Below, piece by piece: positions 34,712-41,967 of a DNA stretch of 64,000 nucleotides. Every line of letters starts with the position of its first letter. Positions within the stretch are counted from its first letter, which is position 1. A program made the translations under genes and the position numbers. Source of the DNA: an uncultured Alphaproteobacteria bacterium (GTDB lineage: Bacteria > Pseudomonadota > Alphaproteobacteria > Rs-D84); assembly GCA_934230415.1 (NCBI GenBank), contig CAKQEW010000001.1, positions 1-64,000 on the forward strand. Direction: 5' to 3'. Below the pieces are notes generated by a model. It did no database searches and was not told where the DNA came from. It was given only the letters and a program-made list of their open reading frames with translations.

Positions 34712-36029
34712 ATGGCAAACGTGGCGACCACGTCGGTTCAACACCGTTGACATTTTCAGGCAATTCAATGTCATACACATTTTGACCGGTGATATCCACA
34801 CTGCGGATATGACTGATACGTTCTATGTCATCAAACGCCTTTTCTGTTTCATAATATACCAGGCGGCGCGACCCCGGGGCCCAGGATGGGGCCTCCATAT
34901 ACCAGCCACCGGCCAAGATTTTTTCATTACGGCCACGCGGGTCCATAATGCCGATATAGAACGTATCGTCTGCAATTTTCGTAAATGCAATAAATTGCCC
35001 ATCTGGCGACCACGCCGGTGTGGCATAGCGCCCCGCCCCGTACGTCAGGCGCGATGGTTCCAATTTATCCAAATCCATAATCCAGATTTGCTGATTACCA
35101 CTGCGGTCTGAATTGAACACCATTTTCTTGCCGTCTGGGGAATATGACGGACTGGTATTCAGTGAATGTCCAAATGTTAATTGGCGCAACTGTTTGGATT
35201 CAATATCATATTCATATATATGCGTAATGCCATTTTTTACTAGTGACAATGCGACCCGCGAACCATCTGGCGAAAAACGCGGTGAAAAATTCATCCCACC
35301 AAATTGTCCCAGACGACGCTGTTCACCCGTATCCAAATCCAACGTCCACACCATCGGGTCATCGTTGCGATACGACAGGAACACAACCGTCTGCATATTT
35401 GGCGAAAAATGTGGCGACATCACAAACGTTTTATCATCTGACAGGTACCGCAACCCGAAACCATCCTGATCCATAATGGCCAAACGTTTTACACGATTGT
35501 TCACCGGCCCGGTTTCGGCAATAAACACAATTTGTGTATCAAAATATCCTACTTCACCCGTCAGGCGTTCGTAAATTCCATCCGCCATAATATGTGCCAA
35601 ACGGCGCACTGATTTTTTGGACGATACCAACGATTGCGCCTCTATCTGTTCTTTGCCGGCAACATCCCATACGTAAAATTCCAATTTATATTTGTTTCCC
35701 GGTTCGGCATATAATTTCGCCTGAACCAGAACCTGGGCCTTTATCGCCGACCACAGGTTAAATTTCGGCATATCACCCATCTTGACATATTCTGGGAATG
35801 CATCATGATTTGCAATACGGAACAGTCCCGTGGATTTTAAATCTTTTTCAACAACTTCTCGTATCATTGCGGCATCTTTGGGCGATGCGGTACCGGCAAC
35901 CTCAAACTTTTCAACTGCAACAGAAATTGGCTCGGTCGCGCCGGCGATAATATCAACCTTTAATTCCGCATGCGCCGGAATTACCAGCCACGCGCACAAT
36001 ATAAATAATGACAAAATTTTCTTTAACAT
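34710..36029 (-). CDS. tolB: Tol-Pal system protein TolB
   Basis: TolB is the periplasmic beta-propeller that cycles between Pal and TolA. The 439-residue precursor has a signal peptide (MLKKILSLFILCAWLVIPAHA), the N-terminal TolA-box region starting ELKVDIIAGATEPISV, an alpha/beta domain, then propeller blades marked by FSPDGSRVALS, YSPDGKKMVFNSDRSG, and WSPDGQFIAFTKI. The ATG at 36029 is chosen since AAGGA precedes it and the signal peptide starts there; an ATG six codons upstream is the alternative. Confidence 0.96.
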   Translation of the reverse strand: MLKKILSLFILCAWLVIPAHAELKVDIIAGATEPISVAVEKFEVAGTASPKDAAMIREVVEKDLKSTGLFRIANHDAFPEYVKMGDMPKFNLWSAIKAQVLVQAKLYAEPGNKYKLEFYVWDVAGKEQIEAQSLVSSKKSVRRLAHIMADGIYERLTGEVGYFDTQIVFIAETGPVNNRVKRLAIMDQDGFGLRYLSDDKTFVMSPHFSPNMQTVVFLSYRNDDPMVWTLDLDTGEQRRLGQFGGMNFSPRFSPDGSRVALSLVKNGITHIYEYDIESKQLRQLTFGHSLNTSPSYSPDGKKMVFNSDRSGNQQIWIMDLDKLEPSRLTYGAGRYATPAWSPDGQFIAFTKIADDTFYIGIMDPRGRNEKILAGGWYMEAPSWAPGSRRLVYYETEKAFDDIERISHIRSVDITGQNVYDIELPENVNGVEPTWSPRLP

Positions 36030-36128
36030 CCGTTCGTTCCTTTCCATGAATATTACGCCAGTTATTCTATATTCATCAATTCAAAAAATCAAATATCTAT
36101 TATCTGCACAAACGCACACACAACCGCC

Positions 36129-36190
36129 ATTACACACGTGATTACACCCGTAATTACAGCCGCCATCACATTTGTATTGACAAACGTCAA
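36129..36190 (+). promoter_or_regulatory. Operator-like repeats before the ribbon-helix-helix gene
   Basis: ATTACA occurs at 36129, 36141 and 36153, exactly 12 bp apart, flanked by two CGCCAT copies (36125, 36161). The -35 region overlaps a palindrome TTGAC-AAAC-GTCAA (36177-36190). Regularly spaced direct repeats are typical targets of ribbon-helix-helix proteins, so autoregulation is likely. Confidence 0.45.
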
Positions 36191-36204
36191 CACAATGTTA
36201 TAGT
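36177..36204 (+). promoter_or_regulatory. Promoter of the ribbon-helix-helix gene
   Basis: Perfect TTGACA (36177-36182), 16-bp spacer, TATAGT (36199-36204). Confidence 0.7.
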
Positions 36205-36249
36205 CACTTGTAAAGACACAGGTATTGCAGTTAGTATAGGAGTCTGTCT

Positions 36250-36474
36250 ATGCCAAACGTTATGCAACAGTTGTTCATTATGAACATTGAATCATTGCTG
36301 CGTGAATATGCGGCGTACCGCACGTTTAATAAATCTGATTGTGTTATAAATATGCGAATTCCGCGCCCTATTCTGGACCGGATTAAACAACTGGCTGAAC
36401 AGCAACACGTCCCGTACCAATCCCTGATATCGTCTGTATTATTTTCCCTGGCGAATATAGAAGAACCAAAATAA
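36250..36474 (+). CDS. Ribbon-helix-helix (CopG-like) antitoxin-type protein
   Basis: A 74-residue protein whose second half, VINMRIPRPILDRIKQLAEQ then HVPYQSLISSVLFSLA, matches the CopG-type strand-helix-helix of type II antitoxins. In such systems the protein binds its own promoter and a partner toxin. No toxin gene lies beside it: a terminator follows directly. TAGGAG precedes the ATG. It may be an orphan antitoxin or a stand-alone repressor. The N-terminal 28 residues are unlike the usual family. Confidence 0.7.
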   Translation: MPNVMQQLFIMNIESLLREYAAYRTFNKSDCVINMRIPRPILDRIKQLAEQQHVPYQSLISSVLFSLANIEEPK

Positions 36475-36511
36475 CACCGTCCGCATTCCACCTGGACGCG
36501 CAAAGACATAA

Positions 36512-36545
36512 AAAAAAACGGATGACATACATCATCCGTTTTTTT
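36512..36545. terminator. Bidirectional terminator
   Basis: Stem AAAAAAACGGATGA/TCATCCGTTTTTTT with loop CATACA, between convergent genes. Confidence 0.85.
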
Positions 36546-36562
36546 ATTTATATATGTGGATT

Positions 36563-36928
36563 TTACCAGCTCTTTAATGCATCAACGGCGCATCCACCAA
36601 TTGTGCCATTCATAAACAATGTCAGCACGGTACCGATACTGAACAGTAAAACAAAGCCAACCAGCATACCAATACCCTTGCCCTGAACATCTTTCAATTC
36701 AACTTTACCAGACGAGATATAACCCCACGCCCATCCGGCGATAATAAATGCCGCACCAACAAATGCCAATGTACGCAATGTGCTGAATAAACCACCCAGT
36801 TCATCCAACAGTTTGCACAGCCCTTCCTCGTTAATGCCGGTCATTTGTCCCGACGGTGCCGCAAATGCCGGCACAGACGCCATCAGACCAATCAGTGCAA
36901 AGTTAAATTTTTTTATCAGTTTTTTCAT
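36563..36928 (-). CDS. TrbC/VirB2-like small membrane protein
   Basis: A 121-residue precursor with a signal peptide (about 1-23, ending SVPAFA) and two hydrophobic segments (LRTLAFVGAAFIIAGWAWGY and GIGMLVGFVLLFSIGTVL) separated by a short charged loop (SSGKVELKDVQGKG). This is the layout of VirB2/TrbC pilins of type IV secretion systems. Two Cys (EGLCKLL and GGCAVDAL) could form a disulfide. No other secretion gene is nearby, so it is an orphan here; the family call is by topology and composition. Confidence 0.55.
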   Translation of the reverse strand: MKKLIKKFNFALIGLMASVPAFAAPSGQMTGINEEGLCKLLDELGGLFSTLRTLAFVGAAFIIAGWAWGYISSGKVELKDVQGKGIGMLVGFVLLFSIGTVLTLFMNGTIGGCAVDALKSW

Positions 36929-36997
36929 ACAAAACCCCTTTCCTTTTCCGTAATTTTATCATAAATTTCGCCCCCATTCAAATACATTTTATAAACA

Positions 36998-37025
36998 ATT
37001 ACGCGCACCAAACAGTGCGCGTAAT
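36998..37025 (-). other. Perfect 11-bp hairpin after the lipoprotein gene
   Basis: Stem ATTACGCGCAC/GTGCGCGTAAT with loop CAAACA. No clear T-run, so transcript 3'-end protection is as likely as termination. Confidence 0.4.
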
Positions 37026-37062
37026 ATCTATCATTTGTGAAACGCACCGATGGCGCATTTTT

Positions 37063-37428
37063 TTACTGTGCAACAATCACATAACGGCGTTTCAAAACCG
37101 GTTCGCCACATTTTGGCGCATGTGCCTGGCACGCATTACATGGTGCCGGCTTGGCCGCTGGGACAATTGCCTGGCGATCATGACGTGGGGCCTGGCCCAG
37201 GTTGTCGCGTGCATACAAATCCGCGCAGCGTGTGTTGCGATAAACAATCTTTTTACCATTGTTCATATCGTAAATATCGTTGTTAAAGTGACGGCCACGT
37301 TCACCCATTGTGTAAACGCAATCTTCGCCATCCTGGGTGTACTGAATACCCCCCTGGTAATAATCATAGCTGCCACCGCATGCCGCCAGGGCCGCCAGCG
37401 CAAAAACAGAAACCAAAACCTTTTTCAT
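37063..37428 (-). CDS. Small lipoprotein of unknown function
   Basis: A 121-residue precursor with a clear lipobox (LAALAAC, acylated Cys near 17). The mature part is Tyr/Asp-rich at first (SYDYYQGGIQYTQDGEDC) and then has a Pro/Ala and Cys-rich stretch (CNACQAHAPKC). No family recognised. Upstream on the minus strand TTGACA and AATAAT are 19 bp apart, a possible promoter. It stands alone between the VirB2-like gene and fba. Confidence 0.7.
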   Translation of the reverse strand: MKKVLVSVFALAALAACGGSYDYYQGGIQYTQDGEDCVYTMGERGRHFNNDIYDMNNGKKIVYRNTRCADLYARDNLGQAPRHDRQAIVPAAKPAPCNACQAHAPKCGEPVLKRRYVIVAQ

Positions 37429-37550
37429 GTTATCCCCCGTTCAGAGTTTCAATATTCCCAATCCGGCCCCCGATTCGGATATTATTGTTGCACAAAAACG
37501 CCTGTTGTCAAGGCACACAAAAAACATCAATCGCACATGCACCATAAATA

Positions 37551-37559
37551 TGATATAAT
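37551..37559 (+). promoter_or_regulatory. Extended -10 promoter of fba
   Basis: TGATATAAT: a perfect TATAAT (37554-37559) with the TGN extension, and no good -35. The fba ATG lies 22 bases after it. Confidence 0.5.
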
Positions 37560-37581
37560 TGCCGCAAAAGGATGGAACGAT

Positions 37582-38526
37582 ATGAAGTATTCTGATTTTG
37601 GTCTGACAAATACCCGCGACATGTTCGCAGATGCAATTCATCGCCACTATGCCGTGCCGGCATTTAACTTTTACAATATGGAAACCATGCAGGCAATTTT
37701 GTCTGCCGCACGCGACATGCACAGCCCGGTAATCCTGGCCGTGTCTGAATCCGCCCTGAAATACATGGGTGGCGACATGCTGATGGGGATGATACGTGGC
37801 GCAAAAATCACGCCAGAACAACGTGTGGCATTGCACCTGGACCATGGTGCCAGTTTCCAGGCATGCCAAACCGCACTGGAATTAGGTTTTTCATCCGTCA
37901 TGATTGACGCCAGCAAATTGCCATTTGACGAAAACGTGGACCTGTCGCGCCGGGTTGCCGAATTGGCACACAAATACGATGCCACGACCGAGGCTGAACT
38001 GGGCACCATATCAGGCATAGAAGACGAAAATACCTTTTCAGACCATTCCAGCTATACCAACCCCGATGACGTAATAAAATTTGTAAACGCAACCGGGATT
38101 GATTCACTGGCCATCGCCATCGGCACCAGCCACGGCGCATACAAACGCAAAAACGCAAATGAAAAATTGCGCCTGGATATATTGGAAAAAATTGCCCAAC
38201 AATTGCCTGAATTTCCATTGGTATTGCATGGCGCATCCAGCATTCCGCAACACTTTGTCAAAACCATAAATGAATTTGGTGGCGCATTACCCGGCGCATT
38301 GGGAATTGACCCACACCAGTTGCGCGCAGCAACCGAAATGAACATTTGCAAAATAAATGTGGACAGTGATTCCCGCCTGGCGTTCACCGCGGGCGTCCGT
38401 GAAACGTTGGCACACCACCCAGAAATGTTTAACCCTCGTGATTTTCTGAAACCCGGGCGTCAGAATATCTATGATAACTGCATAGATGAAATCAAAAACA
38501 TCATGGGTTCAGATAATAAGTTATAA
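37582..38526 (+). CDS. fba: Class II fructose-bisphosphate aldolase
   Basis: A zinc-dependent aldolase that interconverts fructose 1,6-bisphosphate with dihydroxyacetone phosphate and glyceraldehyde 3-phosphate. The 314 residues include the zinc-site HLDHGASFQAC, the Glu of TTEAELGTISG, the second zinc His in IAIGTSHGAYK, and the third in FPLVLHGASSIP. The ATG at 37582 starts the family-type sequence (MKYSDFGLTNTRDMF); the open frame continues 189 codons upstream only by chance. It is monocistronic, with its own promoter and terminator. Confidence 0.94.
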   Translation: MKYSDFGLTNTRDMFADAIHRHYAVPAFNFYNMETMQAILSAARDMHSPVILAVSESALKYMGGDMLMGMIRGAKITPEQRVALHLDHGASFQACQTALELGFSSVMIDASKLPFDENVDLSRRVAELAHKYDATTEAELGTISGIEDENTFSDHSSYTNPDDVIKFVNATGIDSLAIAIGTSHGAYKRKNANEKLRLDILEKIAQQLPEFPLVLHGASSIPQHFVKTINEFGGALPGALGIDPHQLRAATEMNICKINVDSDSRLAFTAGVRETLAHHPEMFNPRDFLKPGRQNIYDNCIDEIKNIMGSDNKL

Positions 38527-38530
38527 AAAC

Positions 38531-38558
38531 AAACCACGCGCCGAAAGGCGCGTGGTTT
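38531..38558 (+). terminator. fba terminator
   Basis: Stem AAACCACGCGCC/GGCGCGTGGTTT with a GAAA tetraloop. Confidence 0.8.
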
Positions 38559-38665
38559 CTTATTTCAAAATGAATTAGAACGGCGCAGATTGTGGGTGTG
38601 ACGAAGGCGAAGTGTATTGAACATACACGAGCCGCCGCCACGCCCGCCAGATGTGCCGTTATAAT

Positions 38666-39235
38666 TTATTTGGCGCGTTCAACGTATTCCAGGGTTTCGG
38701 TATTGACCACGATTTTTTCACCGGATTCAACGAACAAAGGAACCTGGACGCGAATACCGTTGTCCAAAACGGCCGGTTTGCCACCACTGCTGGATGCGGT
38801 CTGACCCTTTAATGCTGGTTCGGTTTCTTCAACCGTGGCGATAACTGTTTTTGGCAATGAAATGGATACTGGTTTGCCTTCTACAAAGTTCGCCTTTACA
38901 TTCATTTCTGGGGCCAAGAATTTCATCTGTTCGCCCAGTGAATCAACCGGCATCGTAAACTGCTCATAGTCAGACAGGTTCATAAAGAACGCGTCAGTGC
39001 CATCAGAATACAAATACTGGCATTCAAAATCTTCAACCATCAGTTTTTCAACCTTGTCTTCGGCGCGCCAGCGATCGCCACCCTTGTTGCCAGAATCAAT
39101 ATCACGCAGGTCCGCCTGGACGAACGCGCCGCCCTTGCCCGGTTTAACCTTTGTAATAGATGTAACAGAATAACGGCGGCCATTGTGCGAAATCACCCAA
39201 CCCACGCGCATATCATTTGCAATATATGATGCCAT
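38666..39235 (-). CDS. efp: Elongation factor P
   Basis: EF-P rescues ribosomes stalled at consecutive prolines. The 189 residues have the three-domain form; the tip residue is Lys34 in KPGKGGAF, the kind that is beta-lysylated where EpmA/EpmB exist (not seen in this window). The C-terminal domain has DNGIRVQVPLFVESGEKIVV. The 100-bp gap to fba holds only a small GTGTAT/ATACAC stem. Confidence 0.95.
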   Translation of the reverse strand: MASYIANDMRVGWVISHNGRRYSVTSITKVKPGKGGAFVQADLRDIDSGNKGGDRWRAEDKVEKLMVEDFECQYLYSDGTDAFFMNLSDYEQFTMPVDSLGEQMKFLAPEMNVKANFVEGKPVSISLPKTVIATVEETEPALKGQTASSSGGKPAVLDNGIRVQVPLFVESGEKIVVNTETLEYVERAK

Positions 39236-39298
39236 TGTTTTACCTCTTTGATTTTTGTGTTTGAATTATAAAAACGCAACCGCCACTATGCAAGGTTT

Positions 39299-39841
39299 TT
39301 ATTGCGCTGTGCGCTTGTGTTCCCAGTACCGATCAATGCTGTCCATAATCAGTTTGTCGGCCGTATCACGATCCGCCCAACCGGACACCTTGGACCATGA
39401 ATTCGGTTGCAAATCCTTGTAGTGCTGGAAAAAGTATTCAATTTTTGAACGCAGAATTTCCGGCAACTGTTCAATGTATTCTGTATTGGTGTAAAATGGG
39501 TCAATCCGATCCAATGGCACACAGATGATTTTTTCGTCACCGCCCGCCTGATCTTCCATAACCAGGGCGCCGATTGGGCGAACCTCTATCAACACACCGG
39601 GACGTAATGGCGCATTACACACAACCACACAATCCAACGGGTCGCCATCGTCCCCCAATGTTCCCGGGAAATATCCATAGTTTGCCGGATACGCCATTGG
39701 CGCATGCAAAATTCTGTCCACACGTGGCAGTCCGGTTTCTTTATCAATTTCGTATTTTACAAATCCATTTTCTGGAACCTCTATAATTGCGTTCATCTTT
39801 TTCGGGGGCATTTTCCCCGGCGCAATTTCTGCTATTGTCAT
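39299..39841 (-). CDS. ppa: Inorganic pyrophosphatase, family I
   Basis: A soluble Mg-dependent enzyme that hydrolyses pyrophosphate and so drives biosynthetic reactions. The 180 residues contain the signature DDGDPLDCVV with its three Asp, FVKYEIDKETG, and YPANYGYFPGTLGDDG. The start at ATG 39841 (MTIAEIAPGK) is preferred since the longer frame has no support. It is the usual size for bacterial family I enzymes. Confidence 0.95.
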   Translation of the reverse strand: MTIAEIAPGKMPPKKMNAIIEVPENGFVKYEIDKETGLPRVDRILHAPMAYPANYGYFPGTLGDDGDPLDCVVVCNAPLRPGVLIEVRPIGALVMEDQAGGDEKIICVPLDRIDPFYTNTEYIEQLPEILRSKIEYFFQHYKDLQPNSWSKVSGWADRDTADKLIMDSIDRYWEHKRTAQ

Positions 39842-39909
39842 ACTGCTATCCTTTGTTTGGGCTGGCAATGGTACCAGAAAAAATCTGCAATGCAAACGAA
39901 TCGGCCAAC

Positions 39910-39936
39910 AAAAAAAGCGCCCGCAACGGGGCGCAT
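39910..39936 (-). terminator. dnaN terminator
   Basis: Stem GCGCCC/GGGCGC followed on the minus strand by TTTTTTT. Confidence 0.75.
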
Positions 39937-39949
39937 TTTTCATACAGAA

Positions 39950-41068
39950 CTACATCCGCATTGGCATCAGAATGAACAACGCATCTGTATCCTTGTCTGT
40001 GGATTTGATGATTGTCGGCGATAACGGATCCTGCATTTCCATCTGGAATTTTTCACCTTCTACCTGGCCGGCAACATCCATCAGGAACTTTACATTAAAT
40101 GTAACCGTGAACGATGCATCGCCATTGTATTCAATATCCAATTCCTGGGTCGCCGTACCGGCATCCGGACTGGATGCATTAACAACCAATTTGTTCATGG
40201 AATACGTCAACTGAACCGATTTGGTTTTATCAACACTGGCAACAGACACCAGGTCAACCGCATTCAAGAATTGCTTTCTGTCCAGAACGGCAATCTTGTC
40301 ATTACCCTTTGGAATAACAACACGATAGTTTGGATACTGGGCATCAACCAATTTGCTGGTCAAAATTGCGGCACCAACGGTAAAGCGCGCCTTGGTATCA
40401 GACAATTCAACCATCACATCATCAACAGTCGCGTCTTCCAATAACTTGGACAATTCGCCAATCACACGGCGTGGCAAAATCACCGCCGGCATTTCTGCAC
40501 TGCCCGCGGGGGCCGGCATCGCACACAGCGCCATACGCTGGGCATCGGTTGCAACCGCGGTCAACATTTTTTCTTTGCCCTCGTCTGCGATATGGAAATA
40601 GATACCGCCCAGGTGGTAACGAACATCATCGGTCGGAATTGCAAACTTGGTCTGGTTAATCAGATGCGCCAGGTCACCTGTGGTCATCTGGAATTTTGTG
40701 GTCAGATTGCTGCCCGCCATGGCTGGGAAATTTTCCGCCGGCAACGTTGGCAAACGGAACACCGCACGACCACTGGATACGACCAGTTGATCGCCCGCCT
40801 GTTTAAATGTGATTTCGGCATCATCCGGCAATTTACGAACAATATCGTACAACATCTGGACCGGGACTGTTGTTTTCCCACCCAATGTGATATCGGCCGC
40901 CACATGTTCAACCAATTCCAAATCAACATTTGTCGCCGACAGAATCAAATCATCAGCAACCTCTAATTTAACATTCATCAATATCGGCAATGTCGCACGC
41001 TTTTCCACAATGGACTGCATATGTCCCAGCGCACGGATTAAAACCTGACGAAATACCGAAAATTCCAT
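39950..41068 (-). CDS. dnaN: DNA polymerase III beta subunit (sliding clamp)
   Basis: The ring-shaped clamp that holds polymerase III on DNA. The 372 residues show the three clamp domains and end in the clamp-typical LMPMRM. MEFSVFRQVLIRAL at ATG 41068 follows AGGAGC, so this start is clear. dnaA and recF, frequent neighbours, are not present here. A terminator separates it from ppa. Confidence 0.96.
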   Translation of the reverse strand: MEFSVFRQVLIRALGHMQSIVEKRATLPILMNVKLEVADDLILSATNVDLELVEHVAADITLGGKTTVPVQMLYDIVRKLPDDAEITFKQAGDQLVVSSGRAVFRLPTLPAENFPAMAGSNLTTKFQMTTGDLAHLINQTKFAIPTDDVRYHLGGIYFHIADEGKEKMLTAVATDAQRMALCAMPAPAGSAEMPAVILPRRVIGELSKLLEDATVDDVMVELSDTKARFTVGAAILTSKLVDAQYPNYRVVIPKGNDKIAVLDRKQFLNAVDLVSVASVDKTKSVQLTYSMNKLVVNASSPDAGTATQELDIEYNGDASFTVTFNVKFLMDVAGQVEGEKFQMEMQDPLSPTIIKSTDKDTDALFILMPMRM

Positions 41069-41172
41069 TATTTTGCTCCTAGGTATCTTATGGTTTCCCA
41101 CATTCTTTTATCTGATTTTACCAAAAAATGCCGATTCGGTGCAAGGGTAAATACAGTTGAATTTTGTTGACA

Positions 41173-41194
41173 AAAAACCGCCCATTTGGGCGGC
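41173..41194 (-). terminator. cdaA terminator
   Basis: Stem CCGCCCA/TGGGCGG followed on the minus strand by TTTTTT. Confidence 0.8.
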
Positions 41195-41205
41195 GATTAT
41201 TTTGG

Positions 41206-41964
41206 TTATTTTGCCAAAACCTTGTCCAATTTTGCACGCAATTTTTTCATATCATCGTATTTTGTGAACTTGCCCTTTTCGGCAATTGATATGTCGCCGC
41301 TTTCTTCGGATACGACCAGCACGGTTGCCTGGGAAACCTCTGACAAACCCAATGCCGCGCGATGACGCGTACCGTATTTCCAATTCAAATTATTTTGCGA
41401 CAGTGGCAATATCGCCCCGGCATACGCAATGCGCCCATGTTCAATTATCACCGCCCCATCATGCAACGGTGTTTTATTAAAGAATATGGTCAGCAATAAT
41501 TCACTGGTAATAACCGCATCAATGCGAACGCCTTTTTTCTCTATCACACTTTCGTCCAGTGTTGTTGGAAACACAATCAATGCCCCCGTATGTTTTTCAG
41601 ACATATATTCAACCGCACTGCATATCGCGTCCAGATTACGTGTATCACGCGTGGCAACCGCCCCCGTATGAAACATTCGGGTCCAGCCTTCTATATTTCC
41701 CATCAATGCCATAAATTTGCGCAATTCCGGCTGAAATATAACAATCAACCCCAGTGACAGGAACAACGCCGCCCAATGCAAAAACGCCCCCAACAAATCC
41801 AGATGCATCCATGTTAATGCAAAACTGACCACCCACAACGCCGCCAGTCCAAACAAGCCACGCACTAATTTTTCTGATGATGTATTTCTGATAAAGCTGC
41901 GATAAAACAGCCACACAACAACTGCAATTATTACAATCTGAATCAACCCCAACCAATTAAGCAT
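41206..41964 (-). CDS. cdaA: Diadenylate cyclase, CdaA type
   Basis: A membrane enzyme that makes cyclic di-AMP from two ATP. The 252 residues have three N-terminal membrane spans (about 5-22, 35-52, 58-78) and a DAC domain with the DGA motif in TPLHDGAVII and the RHR motif in YGTRHRAALG; both catalytic motifs are intact. c-di-AMP is common in Firmicutes and Actinobacteria but unusual in Alphaproteobacteria. It follows the AsmA-like gene by three bases. Confidence 0.92.
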   Translation of the reverse strand: MLNWLGLIQIVIIAVVVWLFYRSFIRNTSSEKLVRGLFGLAALWVVSFALTWMHLDLLGAFLHWAALFLSLGLIVIFQPELRKFMALMGNIEGWTRMFHTGAVATRDTRNLDAICSAVEYMSEKHTGALIVFPTTLDESVIEKKGVRIDAVITSELLLTIFFNKTPLHDGAVIIEHGRIAYAGAILPLSQNNLNWKYGTRHRAALGLSEVSQATVLVVSEESGDISIAEKGKFTKYDDMKKLRAKLDKVLAK

Positions 41965-41967
41965 TTT

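Noticed and set aside
36250..36545. Complete type II toxin-antitoxin pair
   Set aside because: Only the antitoxin-like gene is present; a terminator follows directly, and the upstream region up to tolB has no toxin frame.
37015..37581. Long upstream extension of the fba frame
   Set aside because: It covers the antisense of a lipoprotein gene and a promoter region; aldolases begin at the ATG at 37582.
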